Shown: piece by piece, positions 34,634 through 48,474 of the stretch
Position numbering within the stretch: the stretch's first letter is position 1
Layout of the letters: each line of letters begins with the position of its first letter
NCBI GenBank assembly: GCA_013399695.1
Contig: VXAU01000683.1
Span: 1,958,780 to 2,022,779, forward strand
DNA from: Formicarius rufipectus
Lineage: Eukaryota; Chordata; Aves; Passeriformes; Formicariidae
DNA length: 64,000 bases
Direction: 5' to 3'
Translations under genes and position numbers: made by a program
The notes under the pieces: model-generated
What the model was told of the DNA's origin: nothing
Database searches by the model: none
What the model saw: only the letters and a program-made list of their open reading frames with translations

Positions 34634-37600
34634 AAAAAACCGAAAAGGGCAGACTGTGATTTAAATGGGAGTGCTGAAGGGGGTCCTGTGCTCACTACTG
34701 TCCCCTCCTCTTCCAGAGCTGATCACTCCCACTGTAAAGGCTGTAGGGGGCGGGGGTGAGCTTTAAAAGTCTTCCCTAGATAAAACTCCATTTAGCGAAT
34801 TTCTAGAGAAGCAGTGGGCAAGTACAAGTAGAGAGAACAGTGATATCGGTTGCCCAAGCGAGCCATTTCTGGATGTGCCCTCGCAGGTATTTCCAGTGCT
34901 GGCACCTGTGTATGGAAACCTGGAAGGCGAGCATGCCCAGATGGCTGCACTGAGCTCAGGGAAGGAACACCTGCCAGCTGTGGGGCAGCCAAAGGGGGCA
35001 CAAGGAACGTGTTTATGAATGAAGGATAAAGGACTCCCATTTGGGATTCCTGCTGTGTGGAGAAGAGCTCCACCATGCCACTAGTCTCCTGTCAAGAAGA
35101 AAACCAAAGGTACTATGCCCAGAGCTGCTGAGGGGGGACTTTGCTGGACATCCAGCCAACCCTCCAGTCAGAGCAGCAGAGGCCGTGAGAAGGAGCAAGT
35201 GGTGGCAGACCCAGCAGGCAGCTCTCAGCAAGGGGTCTCCGAGCACCAGGGTGGTGATGGTCATCCTCCATCTCCGCACATGAAACGCTGAATTAAGCCC
35301 TAAACCTCCCTGGGGTTAATGGTGCCAAATCAACCTGTTTGTGAGTTGAGCATCTCCTGTCCTGGCTCAGAGTGGGCTGGGCTGGGCAGGGCAGGAGAAG
35401 GGGTGGCAGCTGAGGGTCCAGAGGTCGGCAGAGCCTTTCTCTGCCTCCACCACCACCCTCAAAAGTTTCACTGAGTCAATGCCTGTGTGTCTTATTTGCA
35501 GGTGGAGAAGGCGCTGCTCACTCTGTAGCAGCCTACAGAACAGCTGGGGTCTCAGTGGTGAGGTTGGTGGGCTCAGCCCCACAGGTTAGACCCAGCCCCT
35601 GCTGTCTCAAAGAAGAGGCACTTCATTTGGGGACATCTTTAGTTCTAAGAGTCTGACCAGCTTGCTCTTCACTGTAGTACTCACTGCACCATTGTTTGCC
35701 TCAATAAAGGGCAGTACTAACAGTTTTAGACAGTGACCTGAAGTTTGCTTTAACCCTTAAAATGCTTGTTTTGCTTCTCAAACCTTAATTTCTGGTTCTT
35801 TTAAAATGTGTTGGCCTGAAAGGCATTGCTGTCTTTTCTGACATGTTCATTTTTTCTCTTCCTTGAATGAATGGAAGAGGGGAGGAATGGGAAGTGGCCT
35901 TTCCTCACTATGTATCTGATCTCACTGAACACCATTCATGGAACAGACTTCATTCATTAGAGATTTTATTATTCCCCACAGGTACAGAGCACTCCAAATG
36001 GAACAATTCACCCTCTACTCCATGTTAAAGCAATATCCTGGATTAAAAATGTAAATTAAACCTATGAAAAGCCTCCCTCTAGAAGAGTACAGCTGCAGTA
36101 AGAGTGAAAAACAGTGTGTTGACGTCATTTATAGTGCATGGTATACAAAACTTCAAAAGTAATTCTCAGTCTGTAAATTCACACCTGGTTACCTAGAGCT
36201 TTAATTGTTGGGGGATTTTTCTGCACTAAATCTGGGGAAACTATCAAGATACTCTTTTTTAACTGTTGTTTGTTTTTCAAAGCAAGGGCAAAGAAGAAAA
36301 AGAATAGACTGATACAGCAACTACTGTTGCTGCACACCCAATATAAATAAAACAGAACCAGAAAAATTGGGGTTTTTTCTATAAGCAATACAATCACATA
36401 TCACTAGCTTTAGAGACTGTAAACTTCAGTTTGAGTTCATCAAAAGATGTCAGGGACTGTTTGTAGGATTTTTCTAGAACACACTTCAGATGTAGCAGCC
36501 AGCTGTTGTGTCAGAGCTTTTGAACACTGAATCTCAACACCACTGCTTTCAGAAAGGAGCTGTATGACTTACACTTTAAATCCTTTTTAAACTTGAAAAC
36601 ATCATGACAGAGGTTGCCTTAAACTGATTAAACTTCACAATTAATGATTTTTCTCTTTTCAAGCCTGAGAGTTTACTTCAGCGAGTCTGGAAGTCACCTG
36701 CCACCACCCACAGTTTTGACGTGACTGAGCTTTGTCTGCAAGTGAACTGGGGGATATTGCATGATTTGGAGGGTTAGTAGGAGACTGAGGAAATGGTGAG
36801 GGTAAGCAGGGACTCCTCAGTAGGACGATCACTGTGCAGTCAGGAGCTGGATCTGGGAGGTGGGAGGTGGGTGCAATGGGAGGTGAAAGGAGAGTAGGAC
36901 ATAGAGAGACCAAAATTATCCTGAGGTTGTCCCACATCTGGGTGCCATGAAGTTTGGCCCCAAAGCCAACCAGGCACTGCAGGTGCCATATGCATACCTG
37001 CAGCTGGTGACCTGCTTCTCTAACTTCAGCCCTGTCCAAATCCTGCTCCTAACCCTGCCAGTCCAAGCCAATGGTGCTGATGCCCTCAAAAGACATGCAG
37101 GCAAGCTGGCATCACCCGGCCACAGCCCCACCATGGATAACAGGGCTTGGCTTTCCAGCAGATGTTCACAGACTCCTTGAGCATCGCTGACCGAATTGTC
37201 CCTGTGGTCTGCTGTGTGCAACCCCAGGATCCCTGCAGGCTTACTCATCTTCTCAGGCCTCCACCCTCAAGTCATCACCACCAGCAAGCAGCCATGGGGC
37301 CGCAGCAGCCAGGGCACCAGTAAAGTTCGGACTCTGGCAAAGCAAATTTTGGAGTCTATCTGGGAGAAGGTCTCCTTCTGCCCACCAACCACTCTGAGGA
37401 GCATGCCCACGAACCAGACAAGGCACATGTTCCATCCCAGATTTAGGCTTTTCACAGAAAGTACCCCTTGAACCTGCTGCTGTCAGGACAGTGTGGGGCA
37501 TGTCAGAGTTCAAGGACACCCATGGGCTTTAACTGCCCAAACCAGCGCCACGGAGGACCCCCACACTGGCATCCCCATTTAAGTGCCCCATGGTCACAGG

Positions 37601-39316
37601 GAAACTGGAGAAAAAAATAATTAGGCATGATCACGACAATAAACTCGATCGTTGAGGTAGTTCATAAATTTTAAGTACCAGTCAACGTTTCTGCAGCTGA
37701 TTGGAATAAAGAGCAAGAATAATTACAGCTACCTGCAAATGTGAGATGCTTTTTTTTTCATGTATGAGAACTCCAAGCATAGTTGTTCTTGCCATAGTGG
37801 CAGAATTATTCACATTTTCTCAGCAAATAGAAAGCTACATGGTATTGCAAAACTGTTTTTATGCCCAAACTTTGCCAAGCCAATATAAACTGTTGACAAT
37901 TGAAAATAAATTCCCGAGGTAGCTGTAATGCTTTGTGTACCTGGGATATTCATCCCTCTGTTCAGGCTGCATCTTACTGCTTGGGGTCAGAAGGTAAGAT
38001 GGGATTCCACTGGCAAAGGAGGGAATGAGCAAAAGCAGTTTCCAAGTGAGCATTCAAGAAAAGGTATGCACTTTTGTGGGTATTAAGAGCTGCCTTTTTA
38101 GCCTGAAAATTACTTCCCACCATCAGAACAATGAAAGGTTGGCAAGAAACAGACTTAGATGGTTGATTTCAACATCTTCTGATGTTTTTGGGGAGACATA
38201 TTTCATAACATTTGCTGGTGGTCTTTTAAGACCACTCTTATGCAGCTGAGGCAAGACTTGCAAGTGGTATAGACAAACTAACTATACCACCTGGTTTCTC
38301 AGAAGGCTTCTCAATTGCTTCTAGGAGAACTAGCTTAGTTTCCCTTTTAACCCCTTTTCCCTTTACAGAACAACCAGGAGTTTAGGCATCACAACCTCCA
38401 CGGGACAGGAACACAAGCAGTAGCTGATCCAGAGCTCATCCTGCAGCAGGCAGCTTCCCTTCCCTGCACACTCCCACCACAGCTGTATGCCTTGCAATTT
38501 CCTGTGTTTACCAAGCCCTGGGGGATGTTACAGAGGACTATCAAACAGAAATGTGGATTTTTTTCCATAAATGACACTAGTTATGAAGCCACGAACGCGT
38601 TCTGCTGCAATGCTTTCGTTTCTGCTACAGACCCACAGAACAACAAAAGTTAAACTCAGAGATTAAACATTAGCAATTTTTTCTTCCATATGCTAGATTA
38701 GAAAACTGTGATGAGGAGTTTATAATATTTGATATGAAGTGTTTATTTATCCGTAACAGCCACAGGAATGGATTGTGATATGATGCACCCAGATAAGAGC
38801 AGGAAACACATCTGTAGGCATTTTCTAATCAGGACCCAAGCTGTGATCACACAGCTTTTACTGAAAAATGCAAACCAGAAAAGCTGAAATGCATCTAAGA
38901 CAAAGAAAATTAAAGACAAGTTTAATTCAGTACCAAGGTTTCCTACTTGCAGTTGAATATCCATTCACTAGGCAAGTGACTTTTGTTCTGCAGCCACTGT
39001 ATTTTAAACATCATGGGCAGCCCTGGTGATACGAGAAATTGTCTGCTGTGCAACTACTTTTTCACTAAAAGCAGTACTGATTTCATATAATTACTAAAAG
39101 CATTCAGCAATTACAGCCCCATGTTTATAGATGAGATCATTGCTCTGGTGCTAAGGAAAATATTCAGCTGGCAACTATAGCGCCTTTAGAATTGAACTGG
39201 AAAAGTATTGGGTATACTGATGAAAGCAGGACACAAACCCTCTTGAAATGCCTAAAAATTACAGTACAGCCTTGATATTTTGGCTTAAGGGTGTGGAAGA
39301 TAAAGATTTTCAGGGG

Positions 39317-39334
39317 AAAAAAAAAAAAAAAAAA
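39317..39334. repeat. A18 homopolymer
   Basis: An uninterrupted A run. Similar runs stand at 41731-41748, 58709-58723 and 61408-61422. Confidence 0.95.
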
Positions 39335-40471
39335 GGAAATGTCATGAATATGTGTCTCTGAAACCTATAAGAGAAGAATTCAACCCTTGAATCTTCAGGC
39401 CTAGAAGACAAGGATGAAAACTAAAAATTGCAAGGAGATGAAGACCAGAAATCTGTCTGCTGGATTTAGAAAGGATGGACTCCAAAACACAAGCTCTCAC
39501 AATGCTGAGTTTGGGCCCACAACTTGAACTACTTTTTTCAATGTCTTGCATCTGTCAGAGATTTTTCTTTCCCACTTGTCCTTGTCAGCCCTCTGAGTGC
39601 TCCTCACTGTGTTTTTCAGTTCTCATGACCCCCAGTTTTCTGGCTTTCCTTCCCCAGTCTCAGTTCATCTGCTGATTCTCTTTCTGCTTCCATAGCCAAG
39701 CAGGCTATCTCCAGGGGTTATGCAGGGACAAAAACACTACATAATAGTTTTACCATTGGCTCTTGATATCTGAGCAGCTGCTGGTGTGTGGATGTCAAAT
39801 TTTTGGTCTTCAGGACTGCCAAATTGGAGTCCTTTAGTCAGATCACCACAAGTTCAAAACATATACACACAGAAAAAAAAATCCTGTAATTGCATGGGAC
39901 ACATAAAAGAATCATTTTTTCCCATGAAAGATTCATAGTTTCTTTATTGGCCATAAACTTTGGTATTTCCTAGCACTGCCTGAAAGAAAAGATAAAGTAG
40001 CACAGGTATGTGAGTAAACCATTGCAGGTATGAGAGTGCTGCCTCCTGTGGGGGTATGTTTGGCTTCAGCCACCACAGTCATTTCCCTGCCCGTGGTGCG
40101 GTGCCTCCTGGGGGTGACCTTCCATCTGTCCCCGTTCAGATGGGCAGCTTCCTTCCCCACAGAGGGTCACTGCTGCCCTCCAAGTGAGGTGCTGCTGATG
40201 CTCCTTCCACCCTGATGGGCTCAAACAGGGTTTTGGTTGCCTGGCAGTGGCAGAGTGATGCCAGACAGACATCATGGGGAAGGATGTGCTGTGACATTCC
40301 ACCACTGTACTGTGGGAGCATCTCATTTACACTCGAGACTGTCTCCACTTTCCAGTCCACCCAGCGCTCGGCTTAGCTGAAACGCTTGATGCTTACTGTT
40401 TCTAACAGGAATTGGGCCAGCTAGTGAAATTCCTGTACGTGCTCTCTTTTTAAAGGCAATCCTTTATGTCA

Positions 40472-41145
40472 CAGAATCACAGAATCATGAAATCACAGAA
40501 GGCTTAGGGTTGGAAGAGGCTCTGGAAGTCATCTAGTTCAACCCCACTGTTAAAGGAAGTTCACCTAGAGCATGTTGCACAGGATCATATCCATGTAGGT
40601 TTTGAATATCTCCAGAGAAGGGGACACCACAGCCTCTCTGGGCAGCCTGTTCTAGTGCTATGCCACCTGCACAGTAAAGAATTTTTTCCTCATATTCACA
40701 TGGAACTTCCTGAGTTTCATTTTGTGCCCATTGTCCCTCGTCCTGGTGCTGGGCACCACTGAAAAGAATCTGACCTCATCCTCTTGTCAGTCAGTGCCAA
40801 GATGTTTGTGTGCATTCTGTATGGGATGGGGCCCACAAGGATCATCAAGTCCAGTTGTTAAGTGAATGGCCCCTACAGGCCCACAGCCTTGGTGTTGTTA
40901 GCACCATGCTCTAACCAGCACTGATGAGATCACTTTTCAGTCATCTCTTCTCCAGGCTAAACAGGCCCAACTCCCTCAGTTTTTCCTCATAAGAGCAATG
41001 CTCCAGTCTCCTAATCTTCACTGTAACCCTCCGCTGGACCTTCTGTAGTTCCTTGTCTTTCTTGATCTGGGGAGTGCTAGACCTGGAGAAAGCACTCCAG
41101 ATGTGGCCTCGTCAGGGCAGAGTAGTGTGGGAAGATCACCTGTCA
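40472..41145 (-). mobile_element. CR1 LINE, 3' part with internal insertion
   Basis: It starts (reversed) with ACAGAATCACAGAATCATGA and GGTTGGAAGAGGCTCTGGAA, and runs through the 3' untranslated region (TCTGGGCAGCCTGTTCTAGT; CTTCTCCAGGCTAAACAGGC) to the end of the reverse transcriptase part. It is interrupted at about 40812-40925 by a second CR1 end. Confidence 0.92.
40812..40925 (-). mobile_element. second CR1 3' fragment nested in the first
   Basis: GGGGCCCACAAGGATCATCA and AGTCCAG are the start of another CR1 3' end, of the same type as the one at 2637. It splits the host copy between GTTTGTGTGCATT and CTGATGAGATCAC, which are adjacent in ordinary CR1 copies. Confidence 0.7.
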
Positions 41146-44100
41146 TCTTTAAAACAGGCAGTCACTTCAATGAACAACCTCTGGGGGTTCCAAGGTACTC
41201 CCAAAGTTCCATGACAAAGCAGAGGTCACACTGCCATTGAGGAGATTGCTCCATGGATACACCACAAAAATCAGTTTTGTAGGGTGCAATCCCTGGCTCC
41301 TCTTTGTTGGTCCAGTTGTGTTCACTTACATGTTCTCTGCTTTCTAGGAGAGGAAAGGCTTCCTAGGCTAGGTATATATCAAGACAGCAGAAGTTTGATA
41401 TATCAACTGATAATTTGGAGACAAAAGCCCTGCTCTGGAGAGGAAATTAAATGAAATATGGTTTGGTTTCTGTTGGTGTCCCTTTTATAGACCTTCTCCT
41501 ACAGCATCTTAACAATACAGTTGGGATTTCAGTGGAATGATTGCATAAGACAGCAAAGCTGACAGGACTACTAGACTATGGACAGTATTTGTAATAGATA
41601 CTTATGACCACTTAGACTGTGAAAGATCCTGCATTTGTCACTTACAGAGCTCTTTACAGACTCTTAGAAGTTGCTGCAATTGTTATTTTTGTTTCCAAAT
41701 ACTCCTGGAAGACAAGTAGACACAACACCCAAAAAAAAAAAAAAAAAAGAGGGGGAGTCTACTGAGGAAACTTAATGTATGTGTGGTCTTAGATGATATT
41801 TTCCACCAGCAAGGAAACTAGATATAAAAGAAAAGTGTGATTAACTCTGTGCTTACAGAGGAATAGATCTTCAGGAATCTTCAGGCTTGCCAACCTCAAT
41901 ATCATTTATAATTCTTTTGTTGCATGGGTTGTTCTCTTAATGTAAGTGGCAGAAAACACATTAAGATATTGCAGTGACTGAAGCCTTTGAATGAGAAACT
42001 GGAATATTACAATGAAGACCTTGTTTTAAAGAATCACCAGACACTAACAAAGTAAGGTAAGCAGAAGTGTCATGCTGTGCTGTGCATACTAGCAAGCCTT
42101 CATCTTAAGGACAGTCTCAAATTAATGAAAATGGGAAGGGAACTCATCTCAACAAACACAAAAGCATTAATAAGTCCTTGATGGTGTTCATAGGAAGGAC
42201 TAATTTTTCTTATTGAAAAATTACATGTAGACTCCCTTAGCCAATGTGGTCCTCATAACAGCTCATACTTGGGCAACAAGCAGCCAACACTTGTAAGACC
42301 TGAACTTCCTTTCTCCTGTCCCTTGCAAGGAAGGAGACTGGAAAAAAGGGTCAGATGAGTCCAGAATATTGGCTTCTAGTGGGACACTGTGCTGTATTTT
42401 GCATTCTCCTCCTGCTGATATCCAGTCACTTGTTCTTGAATCTCTGCTTTCTGAAGTTATTCCATTAACTGTTTCATAAGTTTCCATCACCCTGTCTGTC
42501 TGTGGAGAACAGTTAAGCAGTATGAGCCTCAGGGCAAACAAAGTGACACAAAATAAATGTTTAAATCTCATGGATTTGGCTGCTCTAACAAATTATATGA
42601 GTGCTTGGGCCTTGCAACACTGTGCTGTGATAAGAAGAAAAAAATATTAAAAGCTTTATAGTCAGTAATTTCCACAAAACTGCAACAGAGCAGGTGCAAT
42701 TTGCACCTAAAGCTTTTCCTTAGCCCGCTTGCCTTTTTACCTTGAAGTTTTTTCTGCAGTCATTTCTATCAAGATCAGGGGCCTGACATTACTTGTCCAA
42801 GGGTGACCAAATGCACTGCCTCTAACACTATCAACAGCAGAAAGCTGCGTGGATCAGGGAAGGGAAAAACAAACAAACAAACAAACACTAATGAATAAAT
42901 GGAAGCATTAGCAAAGCAGTCTGCAGCACTGATACTACCTGGGAGAAATGGCTGGCTGAGTTCGCCCAAGTAGAAGAAACCAAATGCATCTGAGAAACTG
43001 GTGTAGCTCCTTTTTACGGGACCACCTCGTACACACTCAGTGGGATTCAGCTTGTGCTAATACATAAGCAGAAGCTGGAGTCCTCCATGATGAAAGGCTA
43101 CAGCAGCAGCTTCAGTGCTTGCAACCCTTCCAACAACATAATTAACAGAGGGAGCAAGAGTAATGCTATGGAGTAAGAGCTTGGTAATTCAATCACGCTT
43201 GCAGATGCAGCAAGGGACTGTATCCTTTTCCAAAACCACTGGTGCTAAGATGCTGCACCATGCATCTCAGAAATGTCTCAAATGTGGAACTAGAGTTTTA
43301 GAAATTTTGATCAGATAGGATTAAAATGTTGTAGCAGGCCTAATTTAGGCATAAATTGATTAGAAGGGACGTAACTCTTCCTTCTACTTCCTGGAGCAAA
43401 AAGCAGTGCCTGGACACAATCTCTGGCTCATGCTGCATGATAGGACTGCACAGCCACAATAGAGTGGCACTGCACTAAAAACTAAGATATTTCAAAACTA
43501 ATGTTGAATTATTTGTAATTCCTGGATTTAGGAGCTTGTCTTGCTCTCAGCTTGGAAGAGATGATCCAAATTACTACTACTCCCAACTGCATGTTGCATG
43601 AGCGTCTTTGGTCACATGTAAGAAGTAGAGTAGGAGCCAGATGAGAAGAGTTTTGACACTGAGAAGTCTTGGTTCATGTACATCTTCAGACTGGGAAAAA
43701 AGGGCCCATTGTTGTGCTGCTTTACTGGCCATTTGCAGTACTGACTAAAATGATCTTTCCAGGTGGATTTGTGTTCAAGAAAAGAGTAAACAGCAGTGTG
43801 CCTAAACGCAGACATAATTATTCCAGCCACTCCTCAAAGTTCATTTGAGTTTTCTTCTCCAGCAGTTATTCCTACCCACACTCTCCACAAGTGAAAGAAA
43901 TCTGTTTGGTTTGCCCAGCTCCATTTGTGAAGGGAAAAATACAGGAAAAGCCACATAAGCAACATAAGCAACTCTGAAAAGCAGCAAAAGACAGCTGAGC
44001 AAACTTCTATAAGGTAACTCCAGAGGTCATGATGAATTTGCATCTAAAATGGATATTGAATACATGCCTTCTACAAAGTACTTACAGTGACTTAAATATA

Positions 44101-44819
44101 CTATAATCTAAAGAGGTCTACAGAAACAGCAATATAAGATGATGCAAAGAATGTTATACACACTGGAGAAACCACAAGTCCTAAGTATGTAAATAGTAAT
44201 TGTCAAACACTCGAGTTTAAAAAGGAAAAAGCATTATCACTTTCCCCTGAAGTAGTTCAGCTCTTAAACTCTTCAGAAACCACCTTATCAAAAAGATAAT
44301 GAGTTCTCTGATACCATATCAAATATTAAGTGTTTTTAGGAGAGAAGAATATGATTTATTGCTGAGAAATTGAAACAAAATGGAAAATATGTGGGGATGG
44401 AAAGTGTTTTTCTAAGGGTTATTCTGTTTTGAAACAGAATAAAGAGGCCAAGATAATCTTGGGGTTTCTCTCATTCAGTAAGTAGTCATGGTTACATTTA
44501 AATTCTATTAATTTTGCCTGAAAATACAATTTTGAATGTACATCTCCATTTGAGTCATCCAAGAGGGAGGGAGAGAGAAAAAAAGAAGTCACGCAAGCAA
44601 ACTTAAAATTCAAACGGATACCTAATCTCCCCTTTGTCCAAGGATCCAGAACCTCGGCTGCAAAGCCTCTTGAACATGGGGTGAAATACTCCGGATTCCT
44701 GCAAGGGCCACGCTCGCGTTTTAACATCCGCAACCTCCGCGAAAGCGGCTGCTGCTTGAAAAGTCCAGCCTGCTGCTTTTCACCTCAGGAGTGCCCCCCG
44801 TGGACCCAGTTAAGGCAAA

Positions 44820-45370
44820 CATGGAGTAGTTGTCCTTTCACCCGGGAGCATTCGGCACCCCCCAACCCTGCCCCGCCGCCGCCCGTCCTGCCTTCACCCC
44901 GGCCCTCCCCGCACCCGACGGCGGGGAAATCCGGGCTGCCCTTACCTGTGCCGACCTCGCAGCCCCTTTCCTCCGCCTTCCTTCGTCCCCCTTCTCCGTG
45001 GGGTTTCGCTGCCGTCCCGGGCAGCCCCTCGGCGCCGGGACTCTCCAGCTGCGGCCGCCGGGGGATGCGCTGCGGCCGCTCCAGATGTTTGCGGCGGGGC
45101 CGCCCAGATGTTCCCCTGGCGGCCCCGCGGGGGGGCGGGCGGCTTCCTCCCCGCCTGGCCGGGAAGGATCCAGAGCTGAGCCAAATGAAAGGGGCTCGGG
45201 GAAAGCGAGGCTACCGCGGGATCTGGCGCTGCCCACCCCGCCTCCTGCCCTGCTTTCCAGGAAAAGCGGCCGGGAGCGGGCAGGGCTGGCCCAGGGGATG
45301 GCGGCCGGGGACAGCGGCTCCCACTACCCCGGGCAGGAGAGGAAAAGTCGAGAGACTTTCTGACACACAA
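44820..45370 (-). promoter_or_regulatory. TMEM45A: CpG island, likely TMEM45A promoter and non-coding exon 1
   Basis: The densest CpG stretch in the window, with GC boxes and CCCGCC/GGGGCGG-type motifs. On the minus strand the exon end GGCACAG is followed by GTAAGG, giving a donor at 44946/44945. That is the right strand and place to splice to the 5' untranslated part just upstream of the TMEM45A ATG. Long open frames across the island on both strands come from GC richness. The transcription start cannot be fixed by eye. Confidence 0.7.
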
Positions 45371-47539
45371 ACCCTCCTTTGATCGCTTCGTGTAACAGAG
45401 TCCTTTTTTTATTTACACGTACAGACACACGCACACAGAGACACCCGTGGTTTTCTCCAAGAAAATGAGCACTCATGGCTGTAGTGCCTGTAATTTTGCA
45501 GGAATGTACGGCACAGCCCTGAATCCAAAAGAAGAATGTCTAAAAATAAAATCTAAAGGATGAAACTACAGTTTTATTTACAAATGTCATCCTGTAGTAA
45601 ACGGTGTTAGTGACATTACTGGATCATTCACAGTACAATGAAAGGCATCTTACACTGCATCACCTCTGTTATGACAGCCAGCAGACAACACTGACGAAAG
45701 CCTCAAACACAGAAAAATCCTCCTCTGAGGTATTTGCTAGGAAGTTGTGATAATAGAGTTTTGAATCTCTGTCTAAACTACACCAGAAGCCTCCCTGACC
45801 TTTTCCACCCCATCAGCATCAAGGTCTTTTGTTGCCAACCTCCCCTGTGTTTTGTTGGAATAGCCAAGCTGAGATGCAGCTCTCCCCACTGGCTACTCAT
45901 AACTTGGACCAAATTCTGAGCCACCCCCTTCAAGACCTCTGACTGAAGATTCTGCTTTTCATGATCCAAAATCTTTCTTTCTTTGGGAAATTTGTAGATG
46001 AAATTAACTCCATGTAAAGATTAGAACTTTTTCACTCTCGCTTATCTTCTCAGACAACACCATCCATGCTTGCTCTTTACTATAAAGTGGCACTTTCACT
46101 GTCAGATAAATAACACTCCAGCAAATACCCCTCAGCATCTGGCAAGCAGATGCCTTTGCAGGTTGGGTGATGTAATGAGTAAAGAGAAGAAGGTGATTAG
46201 TATTTCCAGAAGGACCACCTTTCTGTAAGCAGTGTTTCAGAAATCCAGCCTCTGTGGCAGCTGCTCCCATTTCCTGATCTGAGTGACTTCTTTTGCAATT
46301 TTTGTAGCCAGCAGAACGTGTCTCAGGTAACAGCATTAATTCCTGCATAATGTATATCCTCCTTTTGCAGAAGAGTTTTCAGCTAGACTGAGCTGAATCA
46401 CTAAGTGATACTGACAATTGCAATTCCCTCATCTATTTACCACTGGTTTCTTATGTTTGTCTTGACAGTGGAGACAATCACATCCTGGGATTCCTCATTT
46501 CCAACCACACTTAAGATGGCTTAAAAGTCATTCAAAGACAACAATGTTGCCAATGTAAACACCTCCAATCAGCAACCCCCAAACCCTGAAGGGATTCTGC
46601 ACATCTGTGAGGACCACTGCAGTGTGCAAAGAAGTAGCCACAGAGAAGTACATGCACAGAATATTCTATAAAACTGTTAGGTAGGGACTACAGAAATAAC
46701 AAAGCATCTCTTGCAGTTTTTTTGCCTAAGGTCAGCAAAAGGCCAACACTACTACCACATTTAGTCAAGTTCAGACCTTCCTTCATTTTCATCTTACTCT
46801 TTTTACCTTGTTCCAAAGTTATTTAGGAAATTAATTCACCATACTTCTTCCAAACTTAGGATACATGCTTGACACATGGGCAGACAATTGAGCCCTTCTC
46901 TGACTGGAGGAATAGAGTGTACAAATAGAGGATTTGTTGGTTTTTCACTGCTGGGCATTGCATCTGAAACAAGTCATAAAATACTTTTTCCATAGCTAAG
47001 CCTAATTCTGTGAGATGAATTTGCAAGCTGTGCTTGAACTGTTTTTCACAGGAGTTACCTGAATTAAACATTACATGGTCAAATGCCTGTGGGTCCAAGC
47101 CCCACAGGTCTATTCCATTGCATTTAATAAGGTCCCTAGTTCTTTTACTTCATTAGTTATCACAGATACCAGACTCTGACAGCAACATCTGTACACTTCA
47201 TCATTTCCCCACAGTCACTGTGCCTTGATCTATGCCTTGATCCAAATACTCAGGAGCCCATTATAAACAAAATAGAATTCTACATGTTTGAGTATTATTA
47301 TAACATGCACAGTTTCGCTCAGAAGGCAAGGTAGCATTGGAGGGTAGGTGAGCTAGTTTAAGCCTAAGCACTTGGGGGAATGGCACTTTGTATAACCATG
47401 ACTTATTTCTGGTTAAAAACTGAAGGGAAATATTGATCTACTCCCCTGGACGCTTCAAGTGCAAGGTTTGCTGTTTGTAGATATTTTTGTAGCAACACAT
47501 CTAATTTGTAGCTGAAGGAGTGAAGACTCTCCCACGGTA

Positions 47540-48474
47540 AGTGAAGGTTTGGGACTATTTGATGAAGCTGAATAGCCTTCAGTCTATGGGACCTGATGAC
47601 ATGCATTCCAGAGTCCTGATGAGACTGCCTGATGTTGCCAAGCCACCCTCCATCCTATTTGAAAAGTCACGGCTGTCAGGTGAATTTCCCGGTGACTGGA
47701 AAAGGGGAAACATTGATCTCTTTTTTTAAAAGGGCAGAATGGAAGATCTGAGGAGCTCCTCAGATCTGCTCCTTCAGAGCAGCCCTGTGGAGAAGGACTT
47801 GGGTGTTCCGGTGGAAGAAAATGTGGACATGAGACAACAGTGTTTGCTTGCAGCCCAGAAAACCAACCACATCCCAGGATACATCAAAAGAAAGGTGGGC
47901 AGCAGGCCGAGGGAAGTGATTCTCCCCCTCTACTCTGCCCTCGTAAGACCCCACCTGCAGTACTGCATCAAGGTCTGGGGCCCTCAGCACAGGAAAGACA
48001 TGGACCAGTTGGAGATGGTCCAGAGGAGTGCCATAGAGATGATCTGAAGGATGGAGCACCTCTCCCATGAAGACAGGCTGTGAGAACTGGGGTTTCTCAG
48101 CCTGGAGAAGAGAAGGGTCCAGGAAGACCTGATAGCACCTTCCAGTACCTAAAAAAGGCTTAGAAAAAAAGAGAAAGAGGGACTTTTTATACAGGCAGAC
48201 AGTAATAGGACAAAGGCCAGTGCTTTTAAACTGGAAGAGGGCAGGTTTAGATTACATATTAGGAAAAAATTCATTACTCAGAGGGTGGTGAACGTAGAAC
48301 AGGTTGCCCAAAGAGGTTGTGGGTGTCCAATCCCTGGAAGTGTTCAAGGCCAGGTTAGATGGCACCCTGAGCAACCTCATCTAGTGAGTGGCATCCCTGC
48401 CCACGGCAAGGGCACTGGAACTAGATGATTTTTAAGGTCCCTTCCAATCTAAACCATTCTATGATTCCATGAAA
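47540..48474 (+). mobile_element. CR1 LINE, 3' part of reverse transcriptase and 3' end
   Basis: The longest CR1 here. It shows late RT-ORF peptides in shifted frames (SMGPDDMHSRVLMRL; VEKDLGVPVEENVD; LYSALVRPHLQYCIKVWGPQ), then the 3' untranslated end (GTCCCTTCCAATCTAAACC) and ATTCTATGATTCCATGA. It is 5'-truncated and frameshifted, so not active. Confidence 0.95.

Larger units (their letters stand above)
33510..44945. other. TMEM45A 5' intron, about 11.4 kb
   Basis: It runs from the CpG-island donor to the first coding exon. It contains a nested CR1 at 40.5-41.1 kb, GC-rich patches at about 34700-35580 and 36660-37600, A runs, and a small open frame at 42263-42571. No other gene is recognised. 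Confidence 0.55.

Noticed and set aside
44681..45382. 233-codon plus-strand ORF and other long ORFs in the CpG island
   Set aside because: They are open on both strands because of GC richness, Pro/Arg/Gly rich, and without domain or homologue. The island is better explained as a promoter.
47541..48070. ORFs that look like a gene fragment (LYSALVRPHLQYCIKVWGPQ)
   Set aside because: This is the CR1 reverse transcriptase end, confirmed by the CR1 3' tail at 48.47 kb; it is not a host gene.
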